A stretch of DNA of 64,000 nt from CAUTNA01 sp964371145 (GCA_964371145.1 CAYJKO010000003.1:39702-103701), one strand, 5' to 3'; shown: positions 8,568 to 17,582, counted from the first letter of the stretch. Made by a program: numbers and translations. The notes: a model not told the origin generated them from the sequence alone.

Positions 8568-9263
8568 TTGAATTATCCGGACAATTATCAAACATCCGCC
8601 TTTGTTGCGGGGAAAAAATTAGCCATATCACGTTTAATGGCGATATGGACATTAATCGCGTTCTTTATCGCGATATGTTTGTGCGGAATTTTAATATGGA
8701 CAACCAGATCTAAAAACACAGATCCTTTTTTAATTGCAACAAACCCGGACAGCGGTTTATGGACAGTCGTTGGATCAACAAATACAAAAAATGAAAAATC
8801 TATTTATTATACTATGCAAGAAGCATTGATTGCGCATACGATAAAAGATTGGTTTACAATTGATCCGCGTGCAACCGTCAATGAAAAAACATGGCAAAAA
8901 TGCGAACTTTCTTTTTGCAGCGATGAAAATAATTTTGTATTTGGTTCAAAAAAATGCGCAATTTATTGTTCTGTGTCATCCGCAATATTTTCAGAATTCC
9001 AAGACAATGTTTTGCCAAAAAATATCATCAAACAAAATAATTCTGAAATATGGACAATTAACGAACAAAATTTGGATATAACCAGAACGTCAATTATTGA
9101 TGAAAAAGGCGGAAATTGGTTGGCAAATGGCACGATTGTATCTGCAAGTGGCGAAGAAATAAATGTTAAAATATTTATAACTGTTAAAAATGACATTGTA
9201 AATTTTCCACAAACTATGGGATTTTATATAACTGAATTTAATGCTTATCGGATGAATATATGA
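8568..9263 (+). CDS. VirB8-like inner-membrane protein (copy 1)
   Basis: 231 aa with a short cytoplasmic N-terminus, one membrane helix (about residues 23-46, LMAIWTLIAFFIAICLCGIL) and a periplasmic domain. That is the VirB8 topology, and residues around YYTMQEALIAHTIKDWFTIDP resemble the first helix of the VirB8 periplasmic fold. VirB8 is the inner-membrane scaffold of type IV secretion systems. The start is uncertain: I prefer TTG at 8568 because GGGGG lies five bases ahead; no ATG is well placed. It overlaps the next gene by four bases (ATGA), so the two are translationally coupled. Odd: three to four cysteines in the periplasmic domain. Confidence 0.55.
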   Translation: MNYPDNYQTSAFVAGKKLAISRLMAIWTLIAFFIAICLCGILIWTTRSKNTDPFLIATNPDSGLWTVVGSTNTKNEKSIYYTMQEALIAHTIKDWFTIDPRATVNEKTWQKCELSFCSDENNFVFGSKKCAIYCSVSSAIFSEFQDNVLPKNIIKQNNSEIWTINEQNLDITRTSIIDEKGGNWLANGTIVSASGEEINVKIFITVKNDIVNFPQTMGFYITEFNAYRMNI

Positions 9264-9904
9264 AACAATTAATAACAATTTTGTTTGCAATGTTGATGAT
9301 GTTGGTAACAACAATTGTTTTGTTGTTGTCCGGTGTTTTATTCGACACAGGCGATAAATTACAAATACAAACCGTCGTTTTCCAGCCTAATAATTTATCC
9401 GACACCAGAATAGAAAACCCCGAAACATTGGAATCTTTTTCGGATATTGCTATGCGTGATAAATTAATAAAGAATTTCATATTTGAATATTTTTACGTTA
9501 TTCCCGAAATTTCAAACATAAAAAACAGAATGGCGTATAATTCATCGTTATCACAAATGTCGTCATCAGATGTTTTTGAAAAATGGAAAAATAAAACGGC
9601 TGTCAATATTAATGAATTGGTATCCAATAAGAAATACAGAACAGTATCCATTCCAACAGAAATAATTCAAAAAGGCGATTTTTTAGAAGTACAATATGAA
9701 TTAAAAACATGGGAAAAATCAAATGATATGGAAACCCGACCAACTGTAACCCGCGGGTTTATATATTTAAAAGTAGCATATGAAAACGGTTTACGCGAAA
9801 CCGTTGGGGGAAAACCATTTGATGCAAATAAATATTTGGAATCCGGTCGTAATCCTGCGGCTATATTCAAATTCCGTGTGGACGAATTACAAGAACAAAG
9901 ATAA
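9260..9904 (+). CDS. VirB8-like inner-membrane protein (copy 2)
   Basis: 214 aa. One N-terminal membrane helix (about residues 2-26) is followed by a periplasmic domain with MRDKLIKNFIFEYFYVIPE, SSDVFEKWKN and KFRVDEL at the end, an arrangement that fits the VirB8/NTF2-like fold. It overlaps the upstream VirB8-like gene by four bases. Two VirB8-type proteins side by side are seen in Rickettsiales-type (rvh) secretion systems, which is a family-level parallel and not proof. The gene order here lacks VirB9 and VirB10. Confidence 0.55.
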   Translation: MKQLITILFAMLMMLVTTIVLLLSGVLFDTGDKLQIQTVVFQPNNLSDTRIENPETLESFSDIAMRDKLIKNFIFEYFYVIPEISNIKNRMAYNSSLSQMSSSDVFEKWKNKTAVNINELVSNKKYRTVSIPTEIIQKGDFLEVQYELKTWEKSNDMETRPTVTRGFIYLKVAYENGLRETVGGKPFDANKYLESGRNPAAIFKFRVDELQEQR

Positions 9905-9908
9905 AAAG

Positions 9909-10688
9909 ATGATGATAAAAAAATTATTTTTAACGTGTATATTGGTTTTTGCATCCGCAAGCGGGGCGCTTGCAAACGACGCATTTTCTTTTGAAAATTT
10001 CGCAATAGTCGACAGCGGGGATGCAAATATATTATCTGAACCCGTATCTATAAATTCGGGTGGCACATCCGCATCCGTTGGCAGTTTCGATATTGCAGGC
10101 GTCATATTGGGAATGAGCTTTGAAGACGTTTATTCATTATTCTTTGAATCTGGTAATTTATATAATCCACGAGAAGAAAACAGTTTAATATATACAATCC
10201 ACAAAGATTGGAAATATAATCTGGATTACGAATGTCGTGAACAAAATATTTATGCCCCCGATGATTTGGAAAAATGCATAAATTCTTTTGCCGCAGATCG
10301 TGGTTTAATGTACGCATCGGAATTACATCTGGAAAGACCGACCACGGGAGAAAAGATAATTGTATATTTTACCAGCAACGCAACAGATAATCGCGTATGG
10401 CGTGTTGTATACAATAATGATGTAAACGAAATACAGGGTGATAACGAAAAATTTGAAAATATCCGTCAAAAGAAAATATTGGTTTTTTGGCAAGGCATTC
10501 TGGAAAAATATGGGGCACCGAATTCCGGATCTGACAAATGGGTATCATCAAGCAATTCTTATGATCCAATGATGACGGCATATTACGGGGCGTTGGATTT
10601 GGTTGATTTGGGTATACACGCAACGGACGCGGCTAAAAATGTAAACGATTCTAAACAAAATTTCCGTGCAAAACCGTATTCTTTTTAA
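9909..10688 (+). CDS. hypothetical exported protein
   Basis: 259 aa with a clear signal peptide (MMIKKLFLTCILVFASASGALA, cleaved before ND), so periplasmic or outer-membrane. No family recognised. The mature part includes VGSFDIAGVILGMSFEDVYSLF near residue 60, a pattern often seen in small periplasmic domains where a secreted protein's G-M-S-x-x-x-V motif recurs, and four cysteines in the middle (YECREQ, LEKCIN). It follows the VirB8-like pair after four bases and is one base from yraN, so it belongs to the same transcript and may be part of the secretion apparatus; this is inference from context. Confidence 0.6.
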   Translation: MMIKKLFLTCILVFASASGALANDAFSFENFAIVDSGDANILSEPVSINSGGTSASVGSFDIAGVILGMSFEDVYSLFFESGNLYNPREENSLIYTIHKDWKYNLDYECREQNIYAPDDLEKCINSFAADRGLMYASELHLERPTTGEKIIVYFTSNATDNRVWRVVYNNDVNEIQGDNEKFENIRQKKILVFWQGILEKYGAPNSGSDKWVSSSNSYDPMMTAYYGALDLVDLGIHATDAAKNVNDSKQNFRAKPYSF

Positions 10689-10689
10689 T

Positions 10690-11040
10690 ATGAAAAAAAT
10701 GACCAGCTATCAATCGGGATTATTCGCAGAATTTCTGGCTAAAATGTATTTGCGATTTCGCGGGTTCACAATTTTAAAATCCAGACACATAACGGGAAAA
10801 CATACCGGACGCGCAGAAATAGACATCATTGCAAAGCGCAAAAATTTAATCATTTTTACCGAAGTCAAAAAAAGAAAATCTTTGGACACAGCGGTGGATG
10901 CCATTACACCGTCCCAAGCGGTACGTTTGCGACGCGCAGCGGAATTGTATCTTATAAAAATAGGCTGGACAGGTGAAGCACGCTTTGATATGATATGTGT
11001 GTCGAATTGGAAAATCAGATGGATAAAATCTTGTATTTAA
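10690..11040 (+). CDS. yraN: UPF0102 family protein YraN
   Basis: 116 aa, usual size for YraN. The nuclease-like core of the family is visible: AEFLAKMYLRFRGFTILKSR, then GRAEIDIIAKRKNLIIFTEVKKRK, where Glu, Asp and the E-x-K form a restriction-endonuclease-like (PD-(D/E)XK) site. Function in the cell is poorly known. It starts one base after the upstream stop, suggesting coupling; the next in-frame ATG is only four codons later. Confidence 0.88.
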   Translation: MKKMTSYQSGLFAEFLAKMYLRFRGFTILKSRHITGKHTGRAEIDIIAKRKNLIIFTEVKKRKSLDTAVDAITPSQAVRLRRAAELYLIKIGWTGEARFDMICVSNWKIRWIKSCI

Positions 11041-11050
11041 AGGAAAATTT

Positions 11051-11524
11051 ATGAAAAAAGAAAGTACAAAAAAAATTTGTTCCCCTAAAACAGCGGCTAT
11101 AAATTTTATTCGCAAGGCGTTCGACGTTAAATCACGCGCACCACGTTCTGAGTTTTGGTGGATAATTGGCATTTTCTTGTTAATTGAAATAATATTACAT
11201 TTCACATTTAAACCAATGATGGGTATTTTTTCTTGGTTGGTTACAATACCATACATAACATTACAAATCCGTCGTTTACATGACATTAATTTATCCGGTT
11301 GGGTATTGGTCGGATTATATGCAGCATTTTTCGCGTATTCATATTTAATTATGGCCGCAATGACGCTTGACCCAATGACGGGTGAAATATTGGCGGTAAA
11401 TTTAACAAAATTCTATACAGGTCTGGGATTGGGTTTTGGCGCAGGAATAACATTTTTGGTGTTGATGTTGTTGCCATCAAAAAATCCAAATAAATATAAT
11501 GAAACCGGAATCAAATTGTGGTAG
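11051..11524 (+). CDS. DUF805 family membrane protein
   Basis: 157 aa, inner-membrane. DUF805 hallmarks are present: SRAPRSEFWW before the first helix and RRLHDINLSGW before the later helices. About four hydrophobic segments (residues 37-55, 60-75, 87-108, 130-147) fit the family. AAAGGAAAA upstream is the ribosome binding site. DUF805 proteins have no assigned biochemical role. Ten bases after yraN, so probably the same transcript. Confidence 0.85.
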   Translation: MKKESTKKICSPKTAAINFIRKAFDVKSRAPRSEFWWIIGIFLLIEIILHFTFKPMMGIFSWLVTIPYITLQIRRLHDINLSGWVLVGLYAAFFAYSYLIMAAMTLDPMTGEILAVNLTKFYTGLGLGFGAGITFLVLMLLPSKNPNKYNETGIKLW

Positions 11525-11571
11525 AATAAAAGCAGCTTTAACAAACCAATAAAAATAAAAAGGAGCAAAAA

Positions 11572-11712
11572 ATGAAAAAAGCATTATTAGCATTGGTAGC
11601 AGTAGGCGTATTAGGCGCTTGCACAGGATCATACAAATCAGGCAACTGTTCATATGATTTCGTATTGGTTAAATCTTTGTCTTTGTCAGGAATGATCGAT
11701 TCTTGCAAATAA
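11572..11712 (+). CDS. small lipoprotein, 46 aa
   Basis: A 46-residue gene with strong AAAAGGAGC ribosome binding site. Signal peptide MKKALLALVAVGVLGAC with lipobox LGAC (Cys17). The mature part holds two more cysteines (GNCSYDF and the C-terminal DSCK) and SLSLSGMIDSC. Too short for family assignment. It is one of three tiny lipoprotein genes in the window (see 8396 and 36150). It ends just before a bidirectional terminator. Confidence 0.8.
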   Translation: MKKALLALVAVGVLGACTGSYKSGNCSYDFVLVKSLSLSGMIDSCK

Positions 11713-11727
11713 GAAGATATGAAAAAA

Positions 11728-11753
11728 CAGGGGCAATCGCCCCTGTTTTTTTT
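11728..11753 (+). terminator. bidirectional terminator
   Basis: Hairpin CAGGGGC/GCCCCTG with T runs on both sides. It separates the plus-strand lipoprotein gene from the end of the minus-strand phage cluster. Confidence 0.85.
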
Positions 11754-12015
11754 ATTTTATAACGGCGGTTTTAATTAATGTTAAATCTTCTTTGATTAAA
11801 TCGATATTTGTTTTCATATACGCAATACCAGATTCCAAAACCGTTGTTCTGTTTTCCAACGCCGTTATACGGGCATCATCTTTTTGAATATATCCCAATG
11901 CAGATTCTTGACGGGCGGCCCAATATATTACGCTGCCGACGAATATAATTAAAAACCAACTGGATTGCAGACCGTCAATTATGGTCATAACGGGATTTTC
12001 TTGTTTCTTTTTCAT
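11752..12015 (-). CDS. small membrane/coiled-coil phage protein
   Basis: 87 aa: a short cytoplasmic N-terminus, one membrane helix (about residues 17-34, SWFLIIFVGSVIYWAARQ) and a C-terminal heptad coiled coil (ARITALENRTTVLESGIAY). This is the build of small phage holin/spanin-accessory or XhlA-like proteins, but with the helix order reversed relative to XhlA, so the role is open. It is the last gene of the phage cluster and overlaps the previous gene by four bases. Confidence 0.6.
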   Translation of the reverse strand: MKKKQENPVMTIIDGLQSSWFLIIFVGSVIYWAARQESALGYIQKDDARITALENRTTVLESGIAYMKTNIDLIKEDLTLIKTAVIK

Positions 12016-12215
12016 TTGTCCCCCCGCCCCTTTTTTATCATATTTAAAATCAAATGAACCAAAGCACGTTGAGCTTCTAATCCTCGCAATTCTGCATCTG
12101 TGGCATTTGCACCCAGATATCGTTCAATTGTAATAGAACGCAAATGTTCCAAAACAATCCGCCCATCGTTGGACGCGAAACATCTGGTGTAACTTTTAAT
12201 TAAATCATTGTTCAT
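12012..12215 (-). CDS. small phage protein, Bbp19-like
   Basis: 67 aa, soluble and helical. The sequence TRCFASNDGRIVLEHLRSIT followed by a later LRGLEAQRALVHLI resembles the small Bbp19-type phage proteins that sit beside portal genes; function unknown. It overlaps both the portal gene (11 bases) and the downstream membrane-protein gene (4 bases), which is typical of tightly packed phage operons. Confidence 0.55.
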   Translation of the reverse strand: MNNDLIKSYTRCFASNDGRIVLEHLRSITIERYLGANATDAELRGLEAQRALVHLILNMIKKGRGDK

Positions 12216-13431
12216 TTGTTGCCTCTTTTGTTAATTGCGTAATAGGTGCAATATATTGTAATTCGGCATCCGAATGTAATGATATATGTTCAATCAATCC
12301 GCGGCGAGACAATATTTGTAATCCGCGTTCGCATAATGGTCGAATAAATTCGTGTAACAATCGACCATATGTTGCGCCCAATACACGCATCATATCTGCA
12401 CTGCGAGCAATAATCTCGGTCGCAGTCATATCGCGTTCAGACATTAATCCCAATCTGTCTGCCAATAAAGAATGACGAATTCTTTCACGTAAATCTTTTA
12501 ATATAATTTGCGACACATCGAAATCTGCGCCACTGGCCAGAGGCGTCAAACCCGAACTGCCGACGGCTTTTGGAATTATTGCACCCGGGGTTAAATTGAT
12601 GTTTGATAAATTAATAACACCATCGTCATCCGCCTGCCATATGCCGCTGACCGCGATAGTTGCATTTTTCAAAACCAATTCCACGACTTTATTTGCAGTT
12701 TTTATATCCGGCAAAGCACGCAAAACTGGACCGCGACCGTATAATTCACCACTGGCAACAGACCAACGAAATATCATATAAGGGGACGTTTCAAATTCTC
12801 CGCGTGATACAATATTGTTTTCTAAATCCCCGCCTGCGTCAATCCATGCTGTAAATTCTTTCCCGACCAATGCTTGGACCAATTTCAATTCCATATTTGG
12901 ATTGGTTTTTAAAGAATCGCGCAATGAAGCGGGTGGTGTCCAATTTGGATATTTTTCTGCGATTTCAGAAATGGACATAGATGTAGTATGAAATACCGCG
13001 TTTGGCAAAACTGCGATATCCGCCATTGGAACTGCTGTGAAAGAAAACGCACTGGACGCGCCAATCGGGTTTTCGGCCATAAATAAACACGCTGTGCCCA
13101 AAACAACTAAATCCAAATAACATTGATGAATTGTTGTATAAAAATTTGAATCATTTAAATGAGAACGCAAAACATTTGTGGCATGTTCTGCATCTGGTGA
13201 TAAATCGCTTTCGCGAACCAAATTAATCCAACCGGATTCTGGTGGCGTTAACAAAGAATATATGCTGGCGGCCAAATTATCAACCGCGTCAGACGCCGTC
13301 CCATCAAACAAAGTCGCAATTTCTTCGTCACACGTTGGCATAGTATAACGAACCGCGTCTTCCCATCTGTTTAACCATACGCTTTGATTATTTAATGCTT
13401 TTTTATACATTTCTAATAATTGATTTTTCAT
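12205..13431 (-). CDS. portal (head-tail connector) protein, T7-like
   Basis: 408 aa. The podovirus head-tail connector family is recognised by the N-terminal YKKALNNQSVWLNRWEDAVRY, FDGTASDAVDNLAASIYSLL and TPPESGW, and by the later GELYGRGPVLRALPD. It forms the ring at the capsid vertex through which DNA is pumped by the terminase. T7 gp8 is about 536 aa, so this is a compact member. AAAGGAAAA lies eight bases before the ATG. The order terminase-portal fits a circularly permuted T7-type map. No frameshift or stop is visible. Confidence 0.85.
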   Translation of the reverse strand: MKNQLLEMYKKALNNQSVWLNRWEDAVRYTMPTCDEEIATLFDGTASDAVDNLAASIYSLLTPPESGWINLVRESDLSPDAEHATNVLRSHLNDSNFYTTIHQCYLDLVVLGTACLFMAENPIGASSAFSFTAVPMADIAVLPNAVFHTTSMSISEIAEKYPNWTPPASLRDSLKTNPNMELKLVQALVGKEFTAWIDAGGDLENNIVSRGEFETSPYMIFRWSVASGELYGRGPVLRALPDIKTANKVVELVLKNATIAVSGIWQADDDGVINLSNINLTPGAIIPKAVGSSGLTPLASGADFDVSQIILKDLRERIRHSLLADRLGLMSERDMTATEIIARSADMMRVLGATYGRLLHEFIRPLCERGLQILSRRGLIEHISLHSDAELQYIAPITQLTKEATNEQ

Positions 13432-13447
13432 TATTTTTCCTTTCTTT

Positions 13448-14296
13448 TTATAATGTAAATTTTGTGTTTGCTTGGATTATTTTTGCACAGCCCCCATATG
13501 GGCGAACCGGCGTCGGGGTCACGCGCAAAGCGCCTGCGACAGCGTCCAATCCGTCATCTGTTTGATTTCCACCGATTGGCACCCACGACATCATTTCGGA
13601 TAAAAATGGGGTGGCAGAAATTTTTTCATGCACATACAATCGCCCAGATGTTAATAACGGTTCAAAAGAATCCAAAATTCTGATTTCTTTTTTTTGATGA
13701 TTAACTATTTTTTGAACAACGATACCCGCCCCGTGTTTTTGTGCGGCTTGGTTTAAAATTTCAGGCAAAGCCGCACCCATTCCATTTACTTCTATTGAAA
13801 TTTTTCTGATGCCATATTTTTGTAAAATATCCAATACTAATTCGCACTGCGTCGCCAAAGGATGGGTGTCCGCGTCGGACACGGTCATATAAAATATATC
13901 GTGTATAAATGCGGTTTTATTTTTATCGTCACGATATATAATTGCACAAACGCTGTTGTCGGAATTTTTGCGCCCAATGGATGGATCCCAATAAATAGAT
14001 ACACCCGTGATTAAATGTTCTCCGATTTTTGCGGCTCGCCTATCGAAATCATCAGAATAAAAATGCAAAGCCCCGGGGTCAAGGCGCATTTTTTCTTCGT
14101 TTACATATTCCAACATCATTTGTGACGAAAAATGCCGCAAACCGACCATTTCTCGCATTTCTTTGATTTTAGACACCGGGAACAATTCCGGCCAATTTGA
14201 ATTTCCATCTCTATCCAATATTGGAATTTTTAATTCTTTATATCCTTTTAAAAAAGACATTGAAAATTCGAAATTTTGTTGTATGCTGTTATACAT
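13448..14296 (-). CDS. large terminase, C-terminal nuclease half (split gene)
   Basis: 282 aa. From residue 15 (FLKGYKELKIPILDRDG) it continues where the ATPase half at 17613-18212 stops. The linker SQMMLEYVNEEKMRLDPGAL leads to the RNase-H-like headful/packaging nuclease: WDPSIG (Asp104) with DNS, the strand ISIEVNGMG (Glu near 170) and TDDGLDAVAGAL near residue 260. All acidic residues expected for the nuclease are kept. The first ~14 residues (MYNSIQQNFEFSM) lie over the dnaB promoter and are probably not terminase-derived. AGGGG sits eight bases before this ATG, inside dnaB. The portal gene follows after 16 bases. Confidence 0.8.
   Translation of the reverse strand: MYNSIQQNFEFSMSFLKGYKELKIPILDRDGNSNWPELFPVSKIKEMREMVGLRHFSSQMMLEYVNEEKMRLDPGALHFYSDDFDRRAAKIGEHLITGVSIYWDPSIGRKNSDNSVCAIIYRDDKNKTAFIHDIFYMTVSDADTHPLATQCELVLDILQKYGIRKISIEVNGMGAALPEILNQAAQKHGAGIVVQKIVNHQKKEIRILDSFEPLLTSGRLYVHEKISATPFLSEMMSWVPIGGNQTDDGLDAVAGALRVTPTPVRPYGGCAKIIQANTKFTL
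14260..14287 (+). promoter_or_regulatory. leaderless promoter of dnaB
   Basis: TTGAAA (14260-14265), 16-base spacer, TATGCT (14282-14287), then seven bases to the dnaB ATG at 14295. Transcription should start at or next to the A of ATG. There is no Shine-Dalgarno sequence. Confidence 0.6.
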
Positions 14297-15827
14297 GGAT
14301 TTTACCCCTAAATCTTTACCGATGAATGTGGACGCTGAACAAGCGGTGTTGGCTGCGATATTGATGAATAATCGCGCGTTGGAACGAATCGGCGAATTTT
14401 TGACTTATTCCCATTTCACATTACCCGCTCACCAAGAAATTTATAAATTGGCGGAAAAATTATTCGAAAAAGGTATGCCGTTCGACATTATTACCGCAAA
14501 AAATTATCTGGAACAACAAGGTGTTCTGGAATCTGTCGGCGGCATAGATTATTTGTCTGAATTATCGGGCGCAGGTTCATCCGTTATCAATGTTGAACAA
14601 TATGCTCGTATCGTATATGACAACGCAATTCGTCGTGATTTAATTAATATCGGCCAAGAAATCGCAGATAATGCATATACCGAAGACGTGGACATCACAC
14701 CGGCCGGTCAAATTGAAATCGCAGAAAAAAAATTATACGATTTAACCGTGGTTGGCAGTTCTGAAAAATCTGTCACCCCAATTGCGGATGCTTTGAAATT
14801 AGCATTGGAATCCGTTGAAAACGCATGTAAAGCGGACGGTTCTTTATCTGGATTGACAACAGGTTTCCGTGATCTGGACAAAACGTTAAGCGGACTGCAT
14901 AAATCTGATTTATTAATTATCGCGGGTCGTCCGGCGATGGGTAAAACGGCGTTTGCGTTGAATGTTGCATTTAATGCGGCAAACGCGATTTTACGTGGTC
15001 ATGCAAATCCTGCATTCGGCGGCGGCGTATTATTTTTCAGTCTTGAAATGTCAGAATCTCAATTGGCAGCGCGTATTTTGGCGTCTCAATCTCAATTGAA
15101 TCAAACATCTATGCGTAATGGAACATTAACCGACGAAGAAAGATTAAGAATTGCAGATATGGCGAATGCTCTGTCTTCTGTTCCTATCTTTTTTGATGAT
15201 ACGGCCGCAATGTCCGTTCCAATGATGCGTACACGCGCGCGACGTTTGGCACGCAAACATGGTCTATCTTTAATCGTAATCGATTATTTGCAATTGATGA
15301 CGTCTCCGGGCGGTCGAAAATCAGACAATCGCGTACAAGAAATTTCAGAAATCACACGTGGCCTGAAAATGATTGCAAAAGAATTAAACGTCCCTGTTAT
15401 CGCCCTGTCCCAACTTTCTCGTAGCGTGGAAAGCCGCGAAGACAAACGCCCTCAATTATCAGATTTGCGTGAATCTGGTTCTATTGAACAAGACGCGGAC
15501 ATCGTGATATTTACATACCGCGAAGAATATTATATTTCCGAAGACAAAAAAAATCGCAATATGAAAAACAAATCCGCGGACCAAGCTATGGCTATTGCCA
15601 ACGAATTTGAAAAAATGCGCGGCAAAGCAGAAATTATCATTGGAAAAAATCGTCATGGTAAAATCGACACCGTTAAACTGGGATTCAAAGGTGAATACAG
15701 TTTGTTCGAAGATTTACCAGAAGAAATGCCAACGAACGACAGTTTCACGGCGACAGCTTCCACATCTTATGGCCAAGAATATAAACCGGAAAATCCGGAT
15801 TTTGACGAAATGCCCGACGATTTTTAA
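14295..15827 (+). CDS. dnaB: replicative DNA helicase DnaB
   Basis: 510 aa hexameric 5'-3' helicase that unwinds DNA at the replication fork. The N-terminal DnaG-interaction domain begins NVDAEQAVLAAILMN. The RecA-like domain has Walker A GRPAMGKTAFALN near residue 212, LFFSLEMS, Walker B LIVIDYLQLM, and the SQLSRSVESREDKRPQLSDL and SGSIEQDAD motifs. It is full length and chromosomal in character. The ATG at 14295 overlaps, on the opposite strand, the ATG of the terminase nuclease half. Promoter spacing suggests a leaderless transcript. The gene lies inside a split terminase gene, an unusual location for an essential gene. Confidence 0.95.
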   Translation: MDFTPKSLPMNVDAEQAVLAAILMNNRALERIGEFLTYSHFTLPAHQEIYKLAEKLFEKGMPFDIITAKNYLEQQGVLESVGGIDYLSELSGAGSSVINVEQYARIVYDNAIRRDLINIGQEIADNAYTEDVDITPAGQIEIAEKKLYDLTVVGSSEKSVTPIADALKLALESVENACKADGSLSGLTTGFRDLDKTLSGLHKSDLLIIAGRPAMGKTAFALNVAFNAANAILRGHANPAFGGGVLFFSLEMSESQLAARILASQSQLNQTSMRNGTLTDEERLRIADMANALSSVPIFFDDTAAMSVPMMRTRARRLARKHGLSLIVIDYLQLMTSPGGRKSDNRVQEISEITRGLKMIAKELNVPVIALSQLSRSVESREDKRPQLSDLRESGSIEQDADIVIFTYREEYYISEDKKNRNMKNKSADQAMAIANEFEKMRGKAEIIIGKNRHGKIDTVKLGFKGEYSLFEDLPEEMPTNDSFTATASTSYGQEYKPENPDFDEMPDDF

Positions 15828-15846
15828 AATCCATATTCATTTTTTC

Positions 15847-15875
15847 TTGCAACACATAAAAAAATTTACTACAAT
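15847..15875 (+). promoter_or_regulatory. promoter of the double-HTH gene
   Basis: TTGCAA (15847-15852), 17-base spacer, TACAAT (15870-15875). A GGGAGG ribosome binding site follows at about 15895-15900. Confidence 0.55.
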
Positions 15876-15905
15876 TTTGTCAAGTTATATCCAAGGGAGG
15901 TCAAT

Positions 15906-16913
15906 ATGGCACAAGAAGAAATCATATTTCCAAATAACATACGAAAAATTCGTTTCAGCATCGGTATGAAAATGACCGAATTGACCAGACGCACTAATTT
16001 ATCTTTGTCGGCCGTTTCCAAAATTGAAAAAGGCGTACGCCGTTTAAATCAAAACCAATTGTTAAATATTTGCAATATTTTGGGTTGCAAATTATCCGAC
16101 ATATTCATCAAAGAATCTGACGAAGTTGCAGATGTTTGGCAAAATGAAATCAAAAGAAGATTAAGCACAAACGAAGATGGTGGTTTAAAAATCTTTGGAA
16201 CAGGATTACGTAAAATCCGTGTTGATTCCGGAAAAACTATTGCAAATGCGGCCAAAGATGCCGGTATGACTTTGTCCGTATATCATAAAATAGAAATCGG
16301 CCAACGCGAAGTATACGAAGACGAAATCGAACCATTGGCAAAATCTTTTGGTATGACAACAGATGAAATGTTAGACAAAGTTGCACATCTTTATAAATCT
16401 GGCGCATTGGCGTCACAAATCAATAAAGTTAAAGAACGTGTAAAATCTGTTTTAATCCCAGGCAGCCCAATGTCCGACGTTGATGCGTCCGAAGGATTAT
16501 ACGGCGTTAAATTATATAACAGCGCCCGCAATAAATTGGTTCCTGTTTTCGGGTCCCCTGCCGATGGTACAATACATTTCAAAAAATCTGACAAAAATAT
16601 GATTGTCGCGCCTGCGGATTTAGAAGGTTCAAAATCTGTTTATGCGGTTATCCCAAACACAAAACGTTTGGGCGATATTTTGCCAAAGAATTCTTATGTT
16701 TTTGCGGATTCTGCCATCAAAGCCCAAGTCGGCGATATGGCCGTATTTTTGGAACAAGATTTCAAATCGATTGATCCAAACGCAACTATTAACGCACATA
16801 TTGGGTTGGTAAAAAAAGATTCCAAAGGCGAATTATATTGCAATATTTCATCCCCTGCTGAAAAAATCAGATTTAAAACAATCCATAAAATTGTTTTAAT
16901 CCAAATGCAATAA
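15906..16913 (+). CDS. double XRE-HTH regulator with degenerate S24-like C-terminus
   Basis: 335 aa. Two helix-turn-helix XRE domains in tandem: residues about 9-65 (MTELTRRTNLSLSAVSKIEKG) and about 96-155 (TIANAAKDAGMTLSVYHKIEIG). The C-terminal third (APADLEGSKSVYAVIPNTKR to VGDMAVFLEQD) looks like the LexA/CI-type S24 fold, but the serine-methionine of the catalytic site is replaced (NTKR) and no matching catalytic lysine is obvious, so autocleavage is unlikely. Probable DNA-binding regulator with a ligand or dimerisation domain. GGGAGG ribosome binding site. It sits between dnaB and an unknown gene on the segment that splits the terminase. Confidence 0.75.
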   Translation: MAQEEIIFPNNIRKIRFSIGMKMTELTRRTNLSLSAVSKIEKGVRRLNQNQLLNICNILGCKLSDIFIKESDEVADVWQNEIKRRLSTNEDGGLKIFGTGLRKIRVDSGKTIANAAKDAGMTLSVYHKIEIGQREVYEDEIEPLAKSFGMTTDEMLDKVAHLYKSGALASQINKVKERVKSVLIPGSPMSDVDASEGLYGVKLYNSARNKLVPVFGSPADGTIHFKKSDKNMIVAPADLEGSKSVYAVIPNTKRLGDILPKNSYVFADSAIKAQVGDMAVFLEQDFKSIDPNATINAHIGLVKKDSKGELYCNISSPAEKIRFKTIHKIVLIQMQ

Positions 16914-16940
16914 CAGCATCCAACGAGAGAGAGAAACAAT

Positions 16941-17576
16941 ATGAAGGCCAGAATAAACCCAACAACACAAAAATTGTTGAATTTATATCGTCAATACCAC
17001 GTTATATTGGGTGGTTGGGGTGCGATTAATCCTGTTTTTTTATCGGATGCGACGCCCGAAATTTTGACCGAATTAAAAGATTTGCCAACCGGTTCTTTAT
17101 TGGTTCAACATATCAAAAATTTACAATCTGGTAAAACACCAATAGATTCTATTGAAACAGAATTATTACCGTATTCCGGATTAATGAAAAACCAATCTCA
17201 ATCAACAAAATTATCAGATGCAGATATGCATGAATTGACTCTTGCGTTAAAAAATTTCAATCCAGGAGCAAAAGATTTAACAAAAATTAAATCATTGTCT
17301 GTCGTCAAAAAATTCGGTCCAGAATGGGAAAACGGAATAAAAGCATCTTTGCAAGCCGACAATTCATTATCTGAAAAATGGGACAGCGTATTAAAAACTA
17401 ATCGTGCATATAATTTATGGGATACGGCTCAACATATTGTATCCGAACCAATAACAGAACGCGTGCGCGCCCAAATCCAGGCTGAATTGCCAGATTATGA
17501 AACATATCTGCCGATGTTTGGTGATGCCGGAAATGAATTATTAAAAAAATTAAGATCATTTCTGGGCGCAGCATAA
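16941..17576 (+). CDS. hypothetical protein, 211 aa
   Basis: Not recognised. Soluble, helical, no signal peptide or membrane helix. N-terminal NLYRQYHVILGGWGAINP and C-terminal LPDYETYLPMFGDAGNELLKKLRSFLG look like conserved ends of a real family. GAGAGAGA precedes the ATG. It lies 27 bases after the double-HTH gene and ends seven bases before a terminator, so it is the last gene of the dnaB segment. It may be regulated with, or regulated by, the HTH protein. Confidence 0.65.
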   Translation: MKARINPTTQKLLNLYRQYHVILGGWGAINPVFLSDATPEILTELKDLPTGSLLVQHIKNLQSGKTPIDSIETELLPYSGLMKNQSQSTKLSDADMHELTLALKNFNPGAKDLTKIKSLSVVKKFGPEWENGIKASLQADNSLSEKWDSVLKTNRAYNLWDTAQHIVSEPITERVRAQIQAELPDYETYLPMFGDAGNELLKKLRSFLGAA

Positions 17577-17582
17577 AATCAA

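Noticed and set aside
14295..15827. dnaB as a phage helicase belonging to the structural cluster
   Set aside because: It is on the opposite strand with its own promoter, has full chromosomal DnaB length and motifs, and sits exactly inside the split terminase gene. Phage origin is not excluded but less likely.
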